Below, one piece after another: positions 26,952 to 37,253 of a stretch of DNA of 64,000 nucleotides. Source of the stretch: JBBDMC01 sp963775235 (GTDB lineage: Bacteria; Pseudomonadota; Alphaproteobacteria; Rhizobiales; Kaistiaceae); contig CAVZHY010000005.1 in assembly GCA_963775235.1 (NCBI GenBank), positions 186,001 to 250,000 on the forward strand, written 5' to 3'. Below the pieces are notes generated by a model. The model saw only the letters and a list, made by a program, of their open reading frames with translations, searched no databases and was not told the DNA's origin. Positions within the stretch are counted from its first letter, which is position 1. Each line of letters opens with the position of its first letter. Made by a program: the position numbers and the translations under genes.

Positions 26952-27527
26952 ATGCTCAAGATCGCCGTCATTGTCGGCAGTACGCGTCCAGGCCGTCGCG
27001 CCGAACCGGTCGCCAAGTGGGTTCACGGACAGGCGAGCAAGCGTACCGACGCGCGTTTCGAACTCGTGGACATCGCCGATTTCGACCTGCCGCTCTACGA
27101 TGAGCCGATGCCGCCGTCGATGCATCAATATCGGCACGAGCACACCAAACGGTGGGCGGCGGCGATCGACGCCTACGATGGTTTCATCTTCATCGTGCCG
27201 GAGTACAATCATGGCATTACCAGCGCCCTCAAGAATGCCATCGACTTCGTCTACAGCGAGTGGAACAACAAGGCGGCGGCGTTTGTCAGCTACGGCTCCA
27301 CCGGCGGCGTTCGCGCTGTCGAGCATTTGCGTGGCGTGATGGCCGAATTGCAGATCGCCGATGTGCGTGCACACGTTTCGCTGTCGCTGTTCACCGACTT
27401 CGAGAACTTTACCGCGTTCAAGCCCGCCGAGCTTCACCTGGCGCAGCTGACGACCCTGTTCGACCAGGTGGTCGCCTGGAGCGGCGCAATGAAGACGATG
27501 CGGCACGAGGTGGCGGCTGCCGCCTGA
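26952..27527 (+). CDS. NAD(P)H-dependent FMN reductase / flavodoxin-fold oxidoreductase
   Basis: 191 residues from ATG 26952. A flavodoxin-like fold with the FMN-phosphate loop near the N-terminus (IAVIVGSTRPGRRAEPVAKW) and the flavin-contacting block VPEYNHGITSALKNAIDFVY, typical of the NADPH-dependent FMN reductase family (ArsH/ChrR/azoreductase relatives). The segment VSYGSTGGVRAVEHLRGVMA is also family-typical. No cysteine-rich or membrane features, so cytoplasmic. It probably reduces quinones or other electrophiles, the usual partner function for an adjacent HxlR regulator, by which it is likely controlled through the palindromes at 26869-26911. The stop codon lies within the left arm of an 11-bp inverted repeat (27524-27565). 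Confidence 0.92.
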   Translation: MLKIAVIVGSTRPGRRAEPVAKWVHGQASKRTDARFELVDIADFDLPLYDEPMPPSMHQYRHEHTKRWAAAIDAYDGFIFIVPEYNHGITSALKNAIDFVYSEWNNKAAAFVSYGSTGGVRAVEHLRGVMAELQIADVRAHVSLSLFTDFENFTAFKPAELHLAQLTTLFDQVVAWSGAMKTMRHEVAAAA

Positions 27528-27599
27528 CGACGCGCGCGCAAGAATTCGGGCGCCCGCGTCGTCAGTGCGGATGGAGAGGGGAGGGCCTTTTCGGCCCCG
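27524..27599. terminator. Bidirectional terminator region between convergent genes
   Basis: A perfect 11-bp inverted repeat, CTGACGACGCG (27524-27534) and CGCGTCGTCAG (27555-27565), starts at the stop codon of the FMN-reductase gene. A second hairpin, GGGCC-TTTTC-GGCCC (about 27584-27599), precedes the end of the convergent M23 gene. No long T-run follows either stem, so efficiency is uncertain. Confidence 0.45.
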
Positions 27600-27602
27600 T
27601 CC

Positions 27603-28844
27603 TCAAAGCAGCGGCAGGATCTTGTCGCCGGCGGCGATGTAGGTCAGCGGGTTGATGGCTTCGCCATCGACACGCACCTCGTAGTGAAGGTGAGGCGCCG
27701 TCGACCGGCCGGTGCTGCCGGCCTTGCCGACTATTGTTCCCTTGCTGACAGTGTCGCCGACTTTGACGTCGATCTCGCTGAGGTGAGCGTAACGCGTACT
27801 GACACCGTGACCATGGTCGATCTCGACCATGTTGCCGTACCCACCGTCTTCCCCGGCGCTGACAACGGTCCCGGGCGCCGTCGCAGGAATGGGAAGGCCG
27901 GCCTTGGCACGGAAGTCGACGCCGGTGTGGATCACCGGCGTTCCCAGGAAAGGATCGAGGCGGCTGCCGAACGCACTGGTGACGACGGCGCCCTGCAGTG
28001 GTTGTGAAAGCGGAAGCTGGTTGGCAAAACGACGGACGGCAGCGAGACGATCGATCTCGTCATTCACCAGAGCCACGCTGGTTCGGAACGTCTCTGGGTC
28101 AGCGTTCGCGTCGAGGCTAACGTAAGGCCCGCCGACTCCGTCCTCGCCGTCGTTGTCTCCCGATGGCACGGTCTGGCCGATGCGCGCAAGCTCGGCCGTG
28201 ATCTGCCTGGTCCGTCCGGCAACCGTTTCCGCCACCGTGTCGACGTAGGCGACCTGTTTGCTGGAAAGTTGGTCGAGCGAGGCTGCGACGTTGTTTATCC
28301 GAGCCATCGGATCGGTTGTAGGTCTGATGTCGGACGGCATCAGAATGCCGGTCTTGAGGTCCGTTTTCGCCGGGGTCTCGTCGTCCGGTGCCGGCACAGC
28401 CGCCGCGGCATTTGCCGCCGCCGGTACGAGACCGGCGTCATGCACGGCCTGGCTTAGCCCGGTAAGCATATCCTGGCGGCTGTCGAGCGCCGCCTGGCGC
28501 CCCAGCAGCTTGGTCATCTCCGATTCGATCGCCTGCTGGTTGAGCAGCTGGCGGCTGGTCAGACGGTCAATGTCGGCGCGAAGCGCGGCTATCCGGTCCT
28601 CGTATGTGGTCTGCATGCGCGACTGGCGCGCCAGCGAGGAGGCGAGGAGATCGTCGCGAAAGACCAGATAGCCGGTCGCCGCGAAATAGCACGCGGAGAA
28701 AACCACGCCGACGACCACGAGGGTCCCGGTCAGCCAGGGCCGCACAACAAAACTGCGCACCATGCCACCACGGGTGATGATGACCCGCGGAGGCGGCGTG
28801 CGGCGCGCAAACGAATGAACAGGATGAATATCGACAGCGGACAT
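27603..28844 (-). CDS. Membrane-anchored M23 metallopeptidase
   Basis: 413 residues. A cytoplasmic N-terminus (HSFARRTPPPRVIITRGGMV) precedes one membrane segment (about 38-62, WLTGTLVVVGVVFSACYFAA), then a periplasmic coiled coil (about 70-120), a Pro/Ala linker and a second helical stretch. The C-terminal LytM domain (about 285-400) has the zinc motifs: TPVIHTGVDFRAK (H-x3-D) and APHLHYEVRV (HxH), with GNMVEIDHGHGVSTRYAHLS between. All catalytic residues are present, so it may be an active endopeptidase of cell-wall cross-links. The layout resembles the rhizobial membrane-bound M23 proteins with a DUF5930-type N-terminus, implicated in polar growth. Located apart from the amidase/PBP1A cluster. 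Confidence 0.92.
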   Translation of the reverse strand: MSAVDIHPVHSFARRTPPPRVIITRGGMVRSFVVRPWLTGTLVVVGVVFSACYFAATGYLVFRDDLLASSLARQSRMQTTYEDRIAALRADIDRLTSRQLLNQQAIESEMTKLLGRQAALDSRQDMLTGLSQAVHDAGLVPAAANAAAAVPAPDDETPAKTDLKTGILMPSDIRPTTDPMARINNVAASLDQLSSKQVAYVDTVAETVAGRTRQITAELARIGQTVPSGDNDGEDGVGGPYVSLDANADPETFRTSVALVNDEIDRLAAVRRFANQLPLSQPLQGAVVTSAFGSRLDPFLGTPVIHTGVDFRAKAGLPIPATAPGTVVSAGEDGGYGNMVEIDHGHGVSTRYAHLSEIDVKVGDTVSKGTIVGKAGSTGRSTAPHLHYEVRVDGEAINPLTYIAAGDKILPLL

Positions 28845-29079
28845 TACGCTGAACTCACTGATCGTTGCAGGATGAGCACACAGAACCGATCAGCCGATTA
28901 CAGACCGTTAAGGTTAATAATTCCTTGGCAACCAGGCCGGCATCGGCGCCGCCGCGGCCCGAATCAGCCAAGAAACCACTGATTGCGTTTCGAATTGGCG
29001 GTCTTATCCTTGGAAATGCGCGTGGTAGCCCGCGCTCGCAATCGCGCGGGGGTTCTCGGCTACGATGGAGGTAGTGCGC

Positions 29080-29250
29080 GTGAGCAAGAAGAAAGCGCTG
29101 TTATCGTCGTCGGCATTCGCAGTCGTCGCGCTGCTGTCGACAGCACCGGCTTTCGCGATCGACGTCGCGAAGGGCGGACCAAATGATGCAAGCGTTACCG
29201 TCGGAACGGCCGGAGCTGCGGTACCGGCGACCGCGACACGCGGTCGATAA
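29080..29250 (+). CDS. Small secreted peptide, possibly a frameshifted longer protein
   Basis: GTG 29080 has a GGAGG site 8 nt upstream and opens a convincing signal peptide (VSKKKALLSSSAFAVVALLS, then TAPAFAID). In this frame the ORF ends at 29250 after about 56 residues. From about 29174 the adjacent frame stays open to a TGA at 29348-29350 and reads like real protein (NPIDGEYDHLTTKWQVVVGA, then LVSSIKRAG). A one-base error between 29174 and 29215 would join them into about 90 residues. Function unknown. An ATG at 29065 is an alternative start. Confidence 0.45.
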   Translation: MSKKKALLSSSAFAVVALLSTAPAFAIDVAKGGPNDASVTVGTAGAAVPATATRGR

Positions 29251-29457
29251 CCCAATCGACGGTGAGTACGATCACCTGACGACCAAGTGGCAGGTGGTCG
29301 TTGGGGCCAACGCTGCCGACCTTGTGTCGTCGATCAAGAGGGCCGGGTGAAGACTTGGCGCCCCGGCCTGAGCGCCGGCACTCTTGTCCTTGAGCGTTGG
29401 GCCGCAGTTGGGGTTGGCGCGTCGCAGGGCGGGCCAGCCCCTTGACGGGCCGAAGCG

Positions 29458-29925
29458 CTACAGTGCCCGCGCATCCGCCAACACCTTGTCGACGTGGCCT
29501 GCGACCCTGACCTTGCGCCATTCTTTCGCGACACGTCCGTCCTTGTTGATCAGGAACGTTGCCCGCTCCACGCCCATGTATTTGCGGCCGTACATGTTCT
29601 TTTCGCCCCACACGCCGTACGCCTCGATCGCCTTGTGGTCGGGGTCTGCGGCCAATGTGATGCCGAGTCCGTGCTTCGCCGCGAAGCGGTCGTGCGAAGT
29701 CTCGCTGTCCGGCGAGATGCCGATGATCTCAGCACCGGCGGCCTTGAATGCCGCTGCGGCCTTGGTGAAATCGACCGCCTCGATGGTGCAGCCGTGGGTG
29801 TCATCGGCGGGGTAGAAGTAGACGACGACCTTTTTGCCCCGCAGGTCGCGCAGGCGGACGCGCCCCCCTCCGTTGGTTGCGAGATCGAAATCCGGTGCGA
29901 TTCTACCGTTCAAAGTGTCCGCCAT
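29458..29925 (-). CDS. bcp: Thioredoxin-dependent peroxiredoxin, Bcp type
   Basis: 155 residues. Reduces hydrogen peroxide and organic peroxides with a peroxidatic cysteine. The thioredoxin-fold block is LRGKKVVVYFYPADDTHGCT, where the peroxidatic Cys sits in THGCTIEAVDF; most Bcp proteins have TPGCT, so Pro is replaced by His here. The resolving cysteine usually five residues later is not seen (EAVDF follows), which suggests a one-cysteine mechanism or another partner. GISPDSETSHDRFAAKHGL and GVERATFLINKDGRVAKEWR are standard. Start ATG 29925. The gene faces the plus-strand AsmA-like gene and is probably transcribed alone. Confidence 0.93.
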   Translation of the reverse strand: MADTLNGRIAPDFDLATNGGGRVRLRDLRGKKVVVYFYPADDTHGCTIEAVDFTKAAAAFKAAGAEIIGISPDSETSHDRFAAKHGLGITLAADPDHKAIEAYGVWGEKNMYGRKYMGVERATFLINKDGRVAKEWRKVRVAGHVDKVLADARAL

Positions 29926-30079
29926 GCCTGCCTTCCTTTCGTCTCATTCGTTGGCGTGAACATGTCGCGGGGCTTGGGAACGCTGCGTAACCGTAGCGCT
30001 CCGGGCCATGGCAACGCCAGCGTGCACCGAGAGTACTCGCCTTGGCCGGTGATCCTGCTATGAAAGGGCACAGCGACTA

Positions 30080-33000
30080 GTGTTGGCGCGCACAGCCAAA
30101 CCCTTTGTTCCGCTGGCGAGGGCCTTAAAAGCGAGCATGCGCCTAACCCGGTACCCCTCCGCAATCATCAGTCGCCCGTTGCGGCAACGGGGTTCGCGGT
30201 CCGCGAGAGTGCGGCTGGCCCTCAGGGCCGGCGCCGTGTTGCTGGCCGTGCTGGTCGTGGCCGTGGTCGCGGCCGTTGGTGTCGTGCTTTCCGGGCCGAC
30301 CGAAGTCGGCTTCGTCCGCAGTCGCGTTGCAGCCACCATCCAGCGGAGTCTTGGCAGCGACTACACCGTGGATGTCGCGCGCGCGGTGATCGACATCGAT
30401 CCGGTACTCGGCCTGGTCGTGCGGGTCGACAACATCGACGTGCGCGACGACCTCAACGCTGTGGTCGCCCACGTCCCCTCGACACGCTTTGCGGTTGACC
30501 CGCTGGCGCTCTTGCGTTTTCGGGTTGAGATCCACCAGGTCGAGCTCGCCGGAGCCGAGCTATCCTTTGTACGAACGTCCGACGGAGCGGTCCGTCTCGG
30601 CAATGCCAAAACGGTCGACAAACCTGGCCCGGGCCCGGCGGCTCACGGGCCGACGCCAGCCGCTTCTCCTTGAGTCGGCGGGAGCCGCCGAAACGACCGG
30701 GGGGTTCCCCGACCTGTTCGCTGCCATGCGCATCATCGACAGCGGCATCGAGCCGCCGATCGATGCAGCCGTAAAAGCCGGCTTCGAGCGGCTTGGCCTG
30801 GTCGACGGAACCATTTTCGTCTGGGACACCACCCAGAACCTGCAGCGGCGCTTCCCCAGCACCGACCTCAACATTGTCGTCGACCAGGCAACGTCGGCGT
30901 TGGCAATCAATTTCGCAACGTCGGGATACAGCGGTCGCTGGTCGGCGACTATCGACCGCCAAATCGACGCGTCGTCCGGCGGCCACACCATGTCGGTGCA
31001 GTTCTCGCAGCTGACCGTCGCCGATGTGCTGCCCGGCCTCGCCGATCCCGACAGCCCGGTGGTCGCCGACATCCCTCTCTACGGCCGCGCCAACGTCCGC
31101 TTCGGCAACAACGGGGACGTCATCGACGCGACCGCGCGCCTCGACCTCGGCGCCGGCGTCATCAAACTGGTCAAGGAGCGGGCGTCGGTGTTGCTGGACG
31201 AGGCGACGGTCAAGCTGCGTTGGGACGTACCCGACCAGACGCTGGTGGTTGAACCGTCGACGTTCTTCTTTGGCGATACCCGCGCCGTCGTCACCGGCAA
31301 GATTGCGCCCGACGGTAATCCGTCCGACCAGCGATACAAGTTCGCCTTCGAATCGCCCGGGGCGATCCTGGCGCCGCGGGACACGGGCCAACCGCCGATG
31401 GTGGCGCAGCGTATTTCCCTCGTCGGCGCGGCGGATTTCAAACAGAAGCTCCTCAGCGTCTCGAATTTTGCAATCGTGGCGCCCGATGCCTCAATCGCCG
31501 CGGCCGGCAGCATTGGCTTCGAAGGCAAGACGCCGTCATTGGCATTGGCCGTGTCATTCTCGCCGATGACGGTGGGTGCGATGAAGCAGATGTGGATGCC
31601 GTTCATCGCACCTGACGCACGCCGTTGGGTCATGGACCATGTGAAGAGCGGGCGGCTGGTGAGCGGTCGCTTCGATGCGGCGGTTCCGTCCGGGATGATG
31701 TGGACCGCCGATCCGGTCCGTCTGCCCGACAAGGCCATGCACCTTGATCTGCGCATCGAGGACGCCACGTTCACCACTTTCGGCGATCTGCCGGCGATCA
31801 CCAACGCCTCCGGCAACATCGTTCTCGCCGGATCGACGTTCGGCGTCGACCTCGAGAAGGGCGAGGCCAAGCTGCCGTCAGGGATTGTGAATGTCGAGGC
31901 GGGCGCATTCGCCGTCCCCAACCTCGCCCAGCGCCCGGCCGACGGACATATCGAGCTCCAGTTGTCGGGCAACGCCGCCGCCCTCGGCGAAGTGGCGGAC
32001 TCCGATCCGCTGAACGCCCTTCAGCATGAGCATCTGTTGCCGTCCGATCTCAGCGGTAACGCCACCGCGTCGGTTTCGGTGCGTCTGGCGCTTCGCGACA
32101 CGATCACCGCGGCGGACGTCGACTGGAAGGTGGTCGTGAACACCGACGACGTGTCGTCAAAGGCGCCGGTCGAGGGACGCCTTCTTACCGCGGCCAACGT
32201 CGCCATCACGGCTACTCCCGACGCGGTGACCGTCTACGGCCGCGCCAAGATCGACGGTATCGACGCCGACGTGAGCATGTCGTTTCCCGGGGAAGGCGGG
32301 ACCGGCGGCGCTGCCTCGACGGACCAGCGCCAGGTCCGGCTGCAACTGGACGATCAGGCCCGCAAGCGCCTCGGCGTCGCGCTGGACAACATTCTGTCGG
32401 GGACCATGGGCGCATTGGTGTCCGACATTCCCGGCGGTCAACATTACGATCTCGACCTGCGCCGCGCCCGCCTCGTTCTTCCCGGGCTGGGCTGGTCGAA
32501 GGGGATTGGCGTTCCCGCCGCGCTCGCCTTCGACCTGAAGCCCACCGACGAAGGCTACGCGGTGGACGACATCAAGCTGACAGGCGACGGCTTCGGCCTT
32601 TCCGGTTCGGCCAGGCTCGACAAATCCTACGGACTGATGTCTGCCGACATCACCAATCTGGCGCTGCACAAGGGCGACTCGATCTCCATCAAGATGACGC
32701 GCGGACAGGCCGGCATCGGCATCAGCGCGCGCGGCCAATCGTTCGACCTGCGCGGGCTGATGGCCCATATCCGAGACAACAACAGTCAGTCCGGCGGCTT
32801 CCCCGACCTCGCCCTCAACGCCAGCATCGACCAGGTGATCGGCTTCAATCAGGAGACGGTTCGCGGCGCCACGCTCAATCTCGTCTCGGTTGGCGGAGAA
32901 ACCCAGAAGATTGCCTTCTCCGGCAAGCTGGACGATTCGCAGGTATCGCTGGATTACGCCGTCACCCCCAACGGCACCAACCTTAATGCTTCCGCCACCG

Positions 33001-33557
33001 ACGCGGGCCGCCTGCTAAGCTTCACCAACCTCTACACGCGCGTATCCGGCGGCTACGCCACCATCACCGGCCAGGCCAACCCGAACGGCCCCATGCTCGG
33101 TTCAATGGACCTCGGCAACTTCGACGTCATCAATGAGCCGGCGATGCAGGAACTGAACCCCAACCGGGTGTCGACCGCGGGTGCGCAGGTAGCGGCCCAT
33201 CCCAACCAGATACACTTTGACCGCATGGTGGCGCGCTTCCGCTCCGGCGAGGGCTCGATCTCCATCGAGGATGCGCTTCTGCGCAGCGCCTCGATCGGCG
33301 CCACCTTCACCGGAAGATACGACCTGCCGACGAGCCACCTGTCACTGACCGGCACCTACCTGCCCGCCTACGCGCTGAACAACCTGTTCGGTCGGATACC
33401 GCTGCTCGGCCTGGCGCTAGGCGGCGGCGCCCAGGGCGGGCTGATCGGCGTCACGTTCAAGATCGAGGGGCCGATCGACGACCCCCACGTGTTCATCAAC
33501 CCGCTGTCGGCGGTGGCCCCGGGCATCTTCCGCAAGATCTTCGAATTCCAGCAGTAG
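30080..33557 (+). CDS. Large AsmA/DUF3971-like envelope protein (frameshifted)
   Basis: About 1150 residues once joined. The N-terminal part has one membrane segment (LRAGAVLLAVLVVAVVAAVG), then a short beta-rich stretch (YTVDVARAVIDIDPVLGLVV, LLRFRVEIHQVELAGAELSF). Near 30625-30675 the frame shifts; the second ORF (open 30489-33557) continues from GGFPDLFAAMRIIDSGIEPP. The remainder is a long series of beta strands with a DUF3971 block (WMPFIAPDARRWVMDHVKSG) and an AsmA-like C-terminus (DLPTSHLSLTGTYLPAYALN, then GRIPLLGLALGGGAQGGLIG). This architecture matches YhdP/TamB-type proteins thought to move phospholipids between the membranes. The start is either GTG 30080 or ATG 30137. No neighbour shares an obvious operon; tyrS follows on the opposite strand. 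Confidence 0.85.
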
Positions 33558-33610
33558 GCCGGGCACCGCGTGCGAAAGCCGGCGGCCGCCGGACGGACGG
33601 GATGTGCCGA

Positions 33611-34865
33611 TCAGGTCTCTGGCTTGACCAGGACGTGTTTCTTGCGCCCGAGGGACAGCTTGACGACCCCATTGCGGACATCGCCGGCAGATACGGTCGC
33701 CCGCTCGTCCGCGACCGGTGCATCGTTCACCCGGAGGCCGCCGCCGCGTATCTGCCGCCGTGCTTCGCCGTTGGAGGCAACCAGCCCCGCGCGCACGAAC
33801 AGGGCGAGGACACTCATGCCCTCGGTCAATTCGTCTGTGGGCACCGCCACCGTCGGCAGAGCCTCGGCAACCTCACCTTCCTCGAAGGTGCACCGCGCCG
33901 CCTCGGCTGCCTCTTCCGCTGCGGCTCTGCCGTGAAGGAGGGCAGTCGCCTCGGTCGCCAGCACCTTCTTGGCCTCGTTGATCTCGCCACCGGAGAGGGC
34001 TCCCAGCCGCGCGATCTCATCCATCGGCATTTCGGTGTAGAGCTTCAGGAAGCGTCCGACGTCGCCGTCCTCAGCGTTTCGCCAGAACTGCCAATATTCG
34101 TAGGGCGACAGCATGTCGGCGTTGAGCCAAACCGCGCCCTGCGCCGTCTTGCCCATCTTGGCGCCAGACGACGTCGTCAGCAGCGGACAGGTGAGGGCGT
34201 AGAGCTGCGGCAGCCCCATCCGCCGCCCGAGCTCGATGCCGTTGACGATGTTGCCCCATTGGTCGGACCCGCCGATCTGCAGCAGGCAGTCGTGACGCCG
34301 CGCCAGCTCGGTGAAGTCATAGGCCTGCAGCACCATGTAGTTGAATTCCAGGAAGGTCAGCTCGTGCTCCCGCTCAAGCCGCAGCTTGACCGAGTCCATC
34401 GTCAGCATGCGGTTGACGGAAAAGAAACGGCCGACGTCCCGCAGGAAGTCGATGTAGTTGAGCGGAGCGAGCCAATGGGCGTTGTCGGCCATGATCGCGG
34501 CGCTGGCGCCGTGGTCGAAGTCGATGAACCTGGAAAAAGTCTTCTTCAGGTTTTGCTTGTTGACCTCGATCTCGTCGTAGGTGAGCAGCTTGCGTGAACT
34601 CATCCTTGCCGGACGGATCCCCGACGCGGGTGGTTCCACCGCCCATCAGCGTGATCGGGCGATGGCCGGTCTTCTGCAGCCAGCGAAGCATCATGATGCT
34701 GAGGAGGTTGCCGACGTGGTAGCTCGGCGCCGTGCAATCGTAACCCACATATGCCGTCACCATGCGGCTGGCCAGAAGCTGGTCGAGGCCCTCCGGATCG
34801 GAGCATTGGTGGATAAAGCCGCGCTCCGACATGACGCTGAGGAAATCGGACTTGAATTGGGTCAT
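33611..34865 (-). CDS. tyrS: Tyrosyl-tRNA synthetase (frameshifted)
   Basis: Class I synthetase charging tRNA-Tyr. ATG 34865 (MTQFKSDFLSVMSERGFIHQ) leads to the HIGH-like motif in APSYHVGNLLSIMMLRWLQK. The frame breaks near 34602: one frame gives DPSGKDE, the next resumes SRKLLTYDEIEVNKQN. The specificity block LEFNYMVLQAYDFTELARRH and GGSDQWGNIVNGIELGRR follow, then the KMSKS-equivalent SGAKMGKTAQGAVWLN. An S4 RNA-binding domain closes the protein (VASNGEARRQIRGGGLRVND). Joined length is about 418 residues, normal for the TyrRS family. An essential enzyme with a single break is most simply a sequencing error. Divergent from anmK. Confidence 0.95.
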
Positions 34866-34965
34866 GGCGGCGATCCGTGATGGCGCGCTTGCGGCGACGC
34901 GCGCGGCTGTTTAGCAGGATGAACCGGGGATTTCACCCGAGGAATCGGTGAGACATGGCGCGAGC

Positions 34966-36051
34966 ATGAACGTTCTTGGCCTCATGAGCGGCACCTCGAT
35001 GGATGGTGTCGACGCGGCGCTGCTGACCACCGACGGCGAGACGATCGATGCCTTCGGTCCGCGGCATCTGCGGTCCTACACTGAGCAGGAACGGGAGATC
35101 CTGCGCAATGCCCTTGCGGGGGCCGCCCATGTCAGCGAGCGCGATCAGCGCCCGCCGGTGCTTGCCATGGCCGAGCGGATGGTAACCGACGCCCACGGGG
35201 AGGCGGTGCAGAGCTTGCTCGCCGATAATCCGGGCCTGATTGTCGACCTCGTGGGTTTCCATGGACAGACGGTGCTCCACGCCCCCGAGCGGCGGTTGAC
35301 CGTGCAGATCGGCGATGGCGCGGTGCTGGCGAAGCGCCTCGGGCTGCCGGTTGTTTTTGACCTGCGAGCCAACGATGTCGCCGCCGGCGGGCAGGGGGCG
35401 CCCCTGGTGCCGATCTATCACCGCGCCCTCGTCGCGCGGGCGGGACTTGGCGGTACGGTCGCGGTCGTCAACATCGGCGGCGTCGCCAACCTCACCCGCG
35501 TCGACGCCGACGGTACGCTGGTAGCTGGCGATACGGGACCCGGGAACGCTCTCCTCGACGATTTCGTGCGCGTACGCATGGGCAAGACGATGGACCGCGG
35601 CGGTGCCCTGGCGGGGGCGGGCGCGGTGGACGAGGGAGCTCTCGCCGGATTGCTCGCCGACCCCTGGTTCGGGCGGCCGATGCCGAAATCGATCGATCGC
35701 GGGCGGTTCTCGGCGGGCGCCCTTGCCGACCTTTCGACAGAGGACGGAGCCGCGACACTCACCGCCTTCACTGCCGCCACGATCGCCAAGGGCATCACTG
35801 TCGCCGGCGGCGCCGACCGGGTGGTGCTGGTGGGGGGAGGGGCCCGCAACCCCGTCATGGCGGCCATGATCGCCAGAGCCCTCCGCGTCCCGATGGTGCG
35901 GGCCGCCGACCTTGGCTGGTCGGCCGACTTCATTGAAGCTGAAGCTTTCGCTTACCTGGCCGCGCGCAGCCTCCGCGGCCTCCCGATCACATTTCCAGGG
36001 ACGACCGGGGTCGGGCGGGCTACAACAGGCGGCCGGCTGGTTCAGCCGTGA
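34966..36051 (+). CDS. anmK: Anhydro-N-acetylmuramic acid kinase
   Basis: Converts 1,6-anhydroMurNAc, released during wall turnover, to MurNAc-6-phosphate with ATP and water. 361 residues from ATG 34966 (MNVLGLMSGTSMDGVDAALL); a GTG at 34948 has a nearer GAGGA site and would add six residues. Family landmarks: GLMSGTSMDG, VDLVGFHGQTVLHAPERRLT, GLPVVFDLRANDVAAGGQGA, VAVVNIGGVANLTRVDADG, GPGNALLDDFVR and VLVGGGARNPVMAAMIARAL. An intact gene of normal length. It is divergent from tyrS and precedes lpxD by about 100 bp. Confidence 0.95.
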   Translation: MNVLGLMSGTSMDGVDAALLTTDGETIDAFGPRHLRSYTEQEREILRNALAGAAHVSERDQRPPVLAMAERMVTDAHGEAVQSLLADNPGLIVDLVGFHGQTVLHAPERRLTVQIGDGAVLAKRLGLPVVFDLRANDVAAGGQGAPLVPIYHRALVARAGLGGTVAVVNIGGVANLTRVDADGTLVAGDTGPGNALLDDFVRVRMGKTMDRGGALAGAGAVDEGALAGLLADPWFGRPMPKSIDRGRFSAGALADLSTEDGAATLTAFTAATIAKGITVAGGADRVVLVGGGARNPVMAAMIARALRVPMVRAADLGWSADFIEAEAFAYLAARSLRGLPITFPGTTGVGRATTGGRLVQP

Positions 36052-36154
36052 CCGCGCTGGAAGGCCGCGACATTGTGCGCTATGAGCCAGCACGCGCCGG
36101 GCTGGTTTCGGCGGAAAATGAACCACAGCGGACGACTTTCAATCCGGTGCGAGC

Positions 36155-37219
36155 ATGAAAGTGAGCCAAATCGCGCGGGCGCTGTCGGCGGAGATCGTCG
36201 GCGATGCGCTGCTCGACATCGAGCGGGTCGTCCACCCGGCCGACGCCGCCGGCCGGCATGACCTCGCTGTTGCACTGTCACGGGACGCCCTGGAGAGCCT
36301 CTCCGGCTGCGCCGCCGGCGCGCTCGTGGTGGCGACCGACGGACCGCGCCCGGAAGGCCCGACCATCCTCGTTTATGGCGGGGACGGCCGCGTGGCGATC
36401 GCAATCCTGACGGCAATGTTCGACGGCGGCCCGGCGCACGGCCAAGGCATTCATCCGAGCGCTGTCGTCGCCGGCGACGCCACTGTCGGTGCGGGTGTCA
36501 GCATCGGACCGAACGCCGCCGTCGGCAGCCAAAGCAAGATCGGCGACGGCACCGTCATTCTCGCCAACGCGGTGATCGGGGCGAACGTCACCATGGGCAG
36601 CCACTGTGTGATCCACCCAGGCGTCGTCGTCGCCGATCGCGTGACGCTCGGCGATCGGGTGACGATTTTCGCCAACGCGGTTATCGGTTCCGACGGGTTC
36701 AGCTTCATCCCGGTGCGTGGCCGGGACGGATCGCCTGGCGCCGAAGGCATGCCGAAGCGGATTCATTCGCTGGGCACCGTCGTCATCGGGGACGACGTAG
36801 AGATCGGCGCAGGCACGTCCATCGACCGCGCGACCCTGCGCGAGACCCGCATCGGCAAGGGCACCAAGATCGACAACCACGTCCAGATCGGACACAACGT
36901 TGTCATTGGCGAATCCTGCCTGATCTGCGGAAAAGTCGGCATCGCCGGCAGCACTACCATCGGCGATCGCGTGCTTCTGGCCGCGGGCTGCGGAATCAGC
37001 GACCACGTGACCATCGGATCGGACGCAATGGTTGGGGCCATGTCCGGCGTATCGCGGGTGGTGCAAGCAGGCACCGCGGTCTTCGGGGCGCCCGCAATTT
37101 CACGCGAAACGTGGGTCGAGCGGCACGCCAATACCGCGCGTCTGAGGACGCTCTACCCACGGGTTGAAGAACTCGCCGGACGGCTGGCGGCGCTGGAAAA
37201 GGGCTCCAAGCCTGAATAG
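36155..37219 (+). CDS. lpxD: UDP-3-O-acylglucosamine N-acyltransferase
   Basis: Adds a 3-hydroxyacyl chain from acyl-ACP to UDP-3-O-acyl-glucosamine in lipid A synthesis. 354 residues from ATG 36155. The N-terminal uridine-binding domain (about 1-105) is followed by a left-handed beta helix of hexapeptide repeats (about 106-320: GIHPSAVVAGDATVGAGVSI, IGDGTVILANAVIGANVTMG). The catalytic His lies in KIDNHVQIGHNVVIGESCLI, and DGFSFIPV is a conserved substrate block. A C-terminal helix (RHANTARLRTLYPRVEELAG) would trimerise. Not next to the usual bamA-fabZ-lpxA cluster: here it is followed by a special acyl carrier protein and a ketosynthase, which suggests a dedicated acyl supply. Confidence 0.94.
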   Translation: MKVSQIARALSAEIVGDALLDIERVVHPADAAGRHDLAVALSRDALESLSGCAAGALVVATDGPRPEGPTILVYGGDGRVAIAILTAMFDGGPAHGQGIHPSAVVAGDATVGAGVSIGPNAAVGSQSKIGDGTVILANAVIGANVTMGSHCVIHPGVVVADRVTLGDRVTIFANAVIGSDGFSFIPVRGRDGSPGAEGMPKRIHSLGTVVIGDDVEIGAGTSIDRATLRETRIGKGTKIDNHVQIGHNVVIGESCLICGKVGIAGSTTIGDRVLLAAGCGISDHVTIGSDAMVGAMSGVSRVVQAGTAVFGAPAISRETWVERHANTARLRTLYPRVEELAGRLAALEKGSKPE

Positions 37220-37253
37220 CATCCACATGGAAGAAAGTGAGGGAGAGGCGCGA

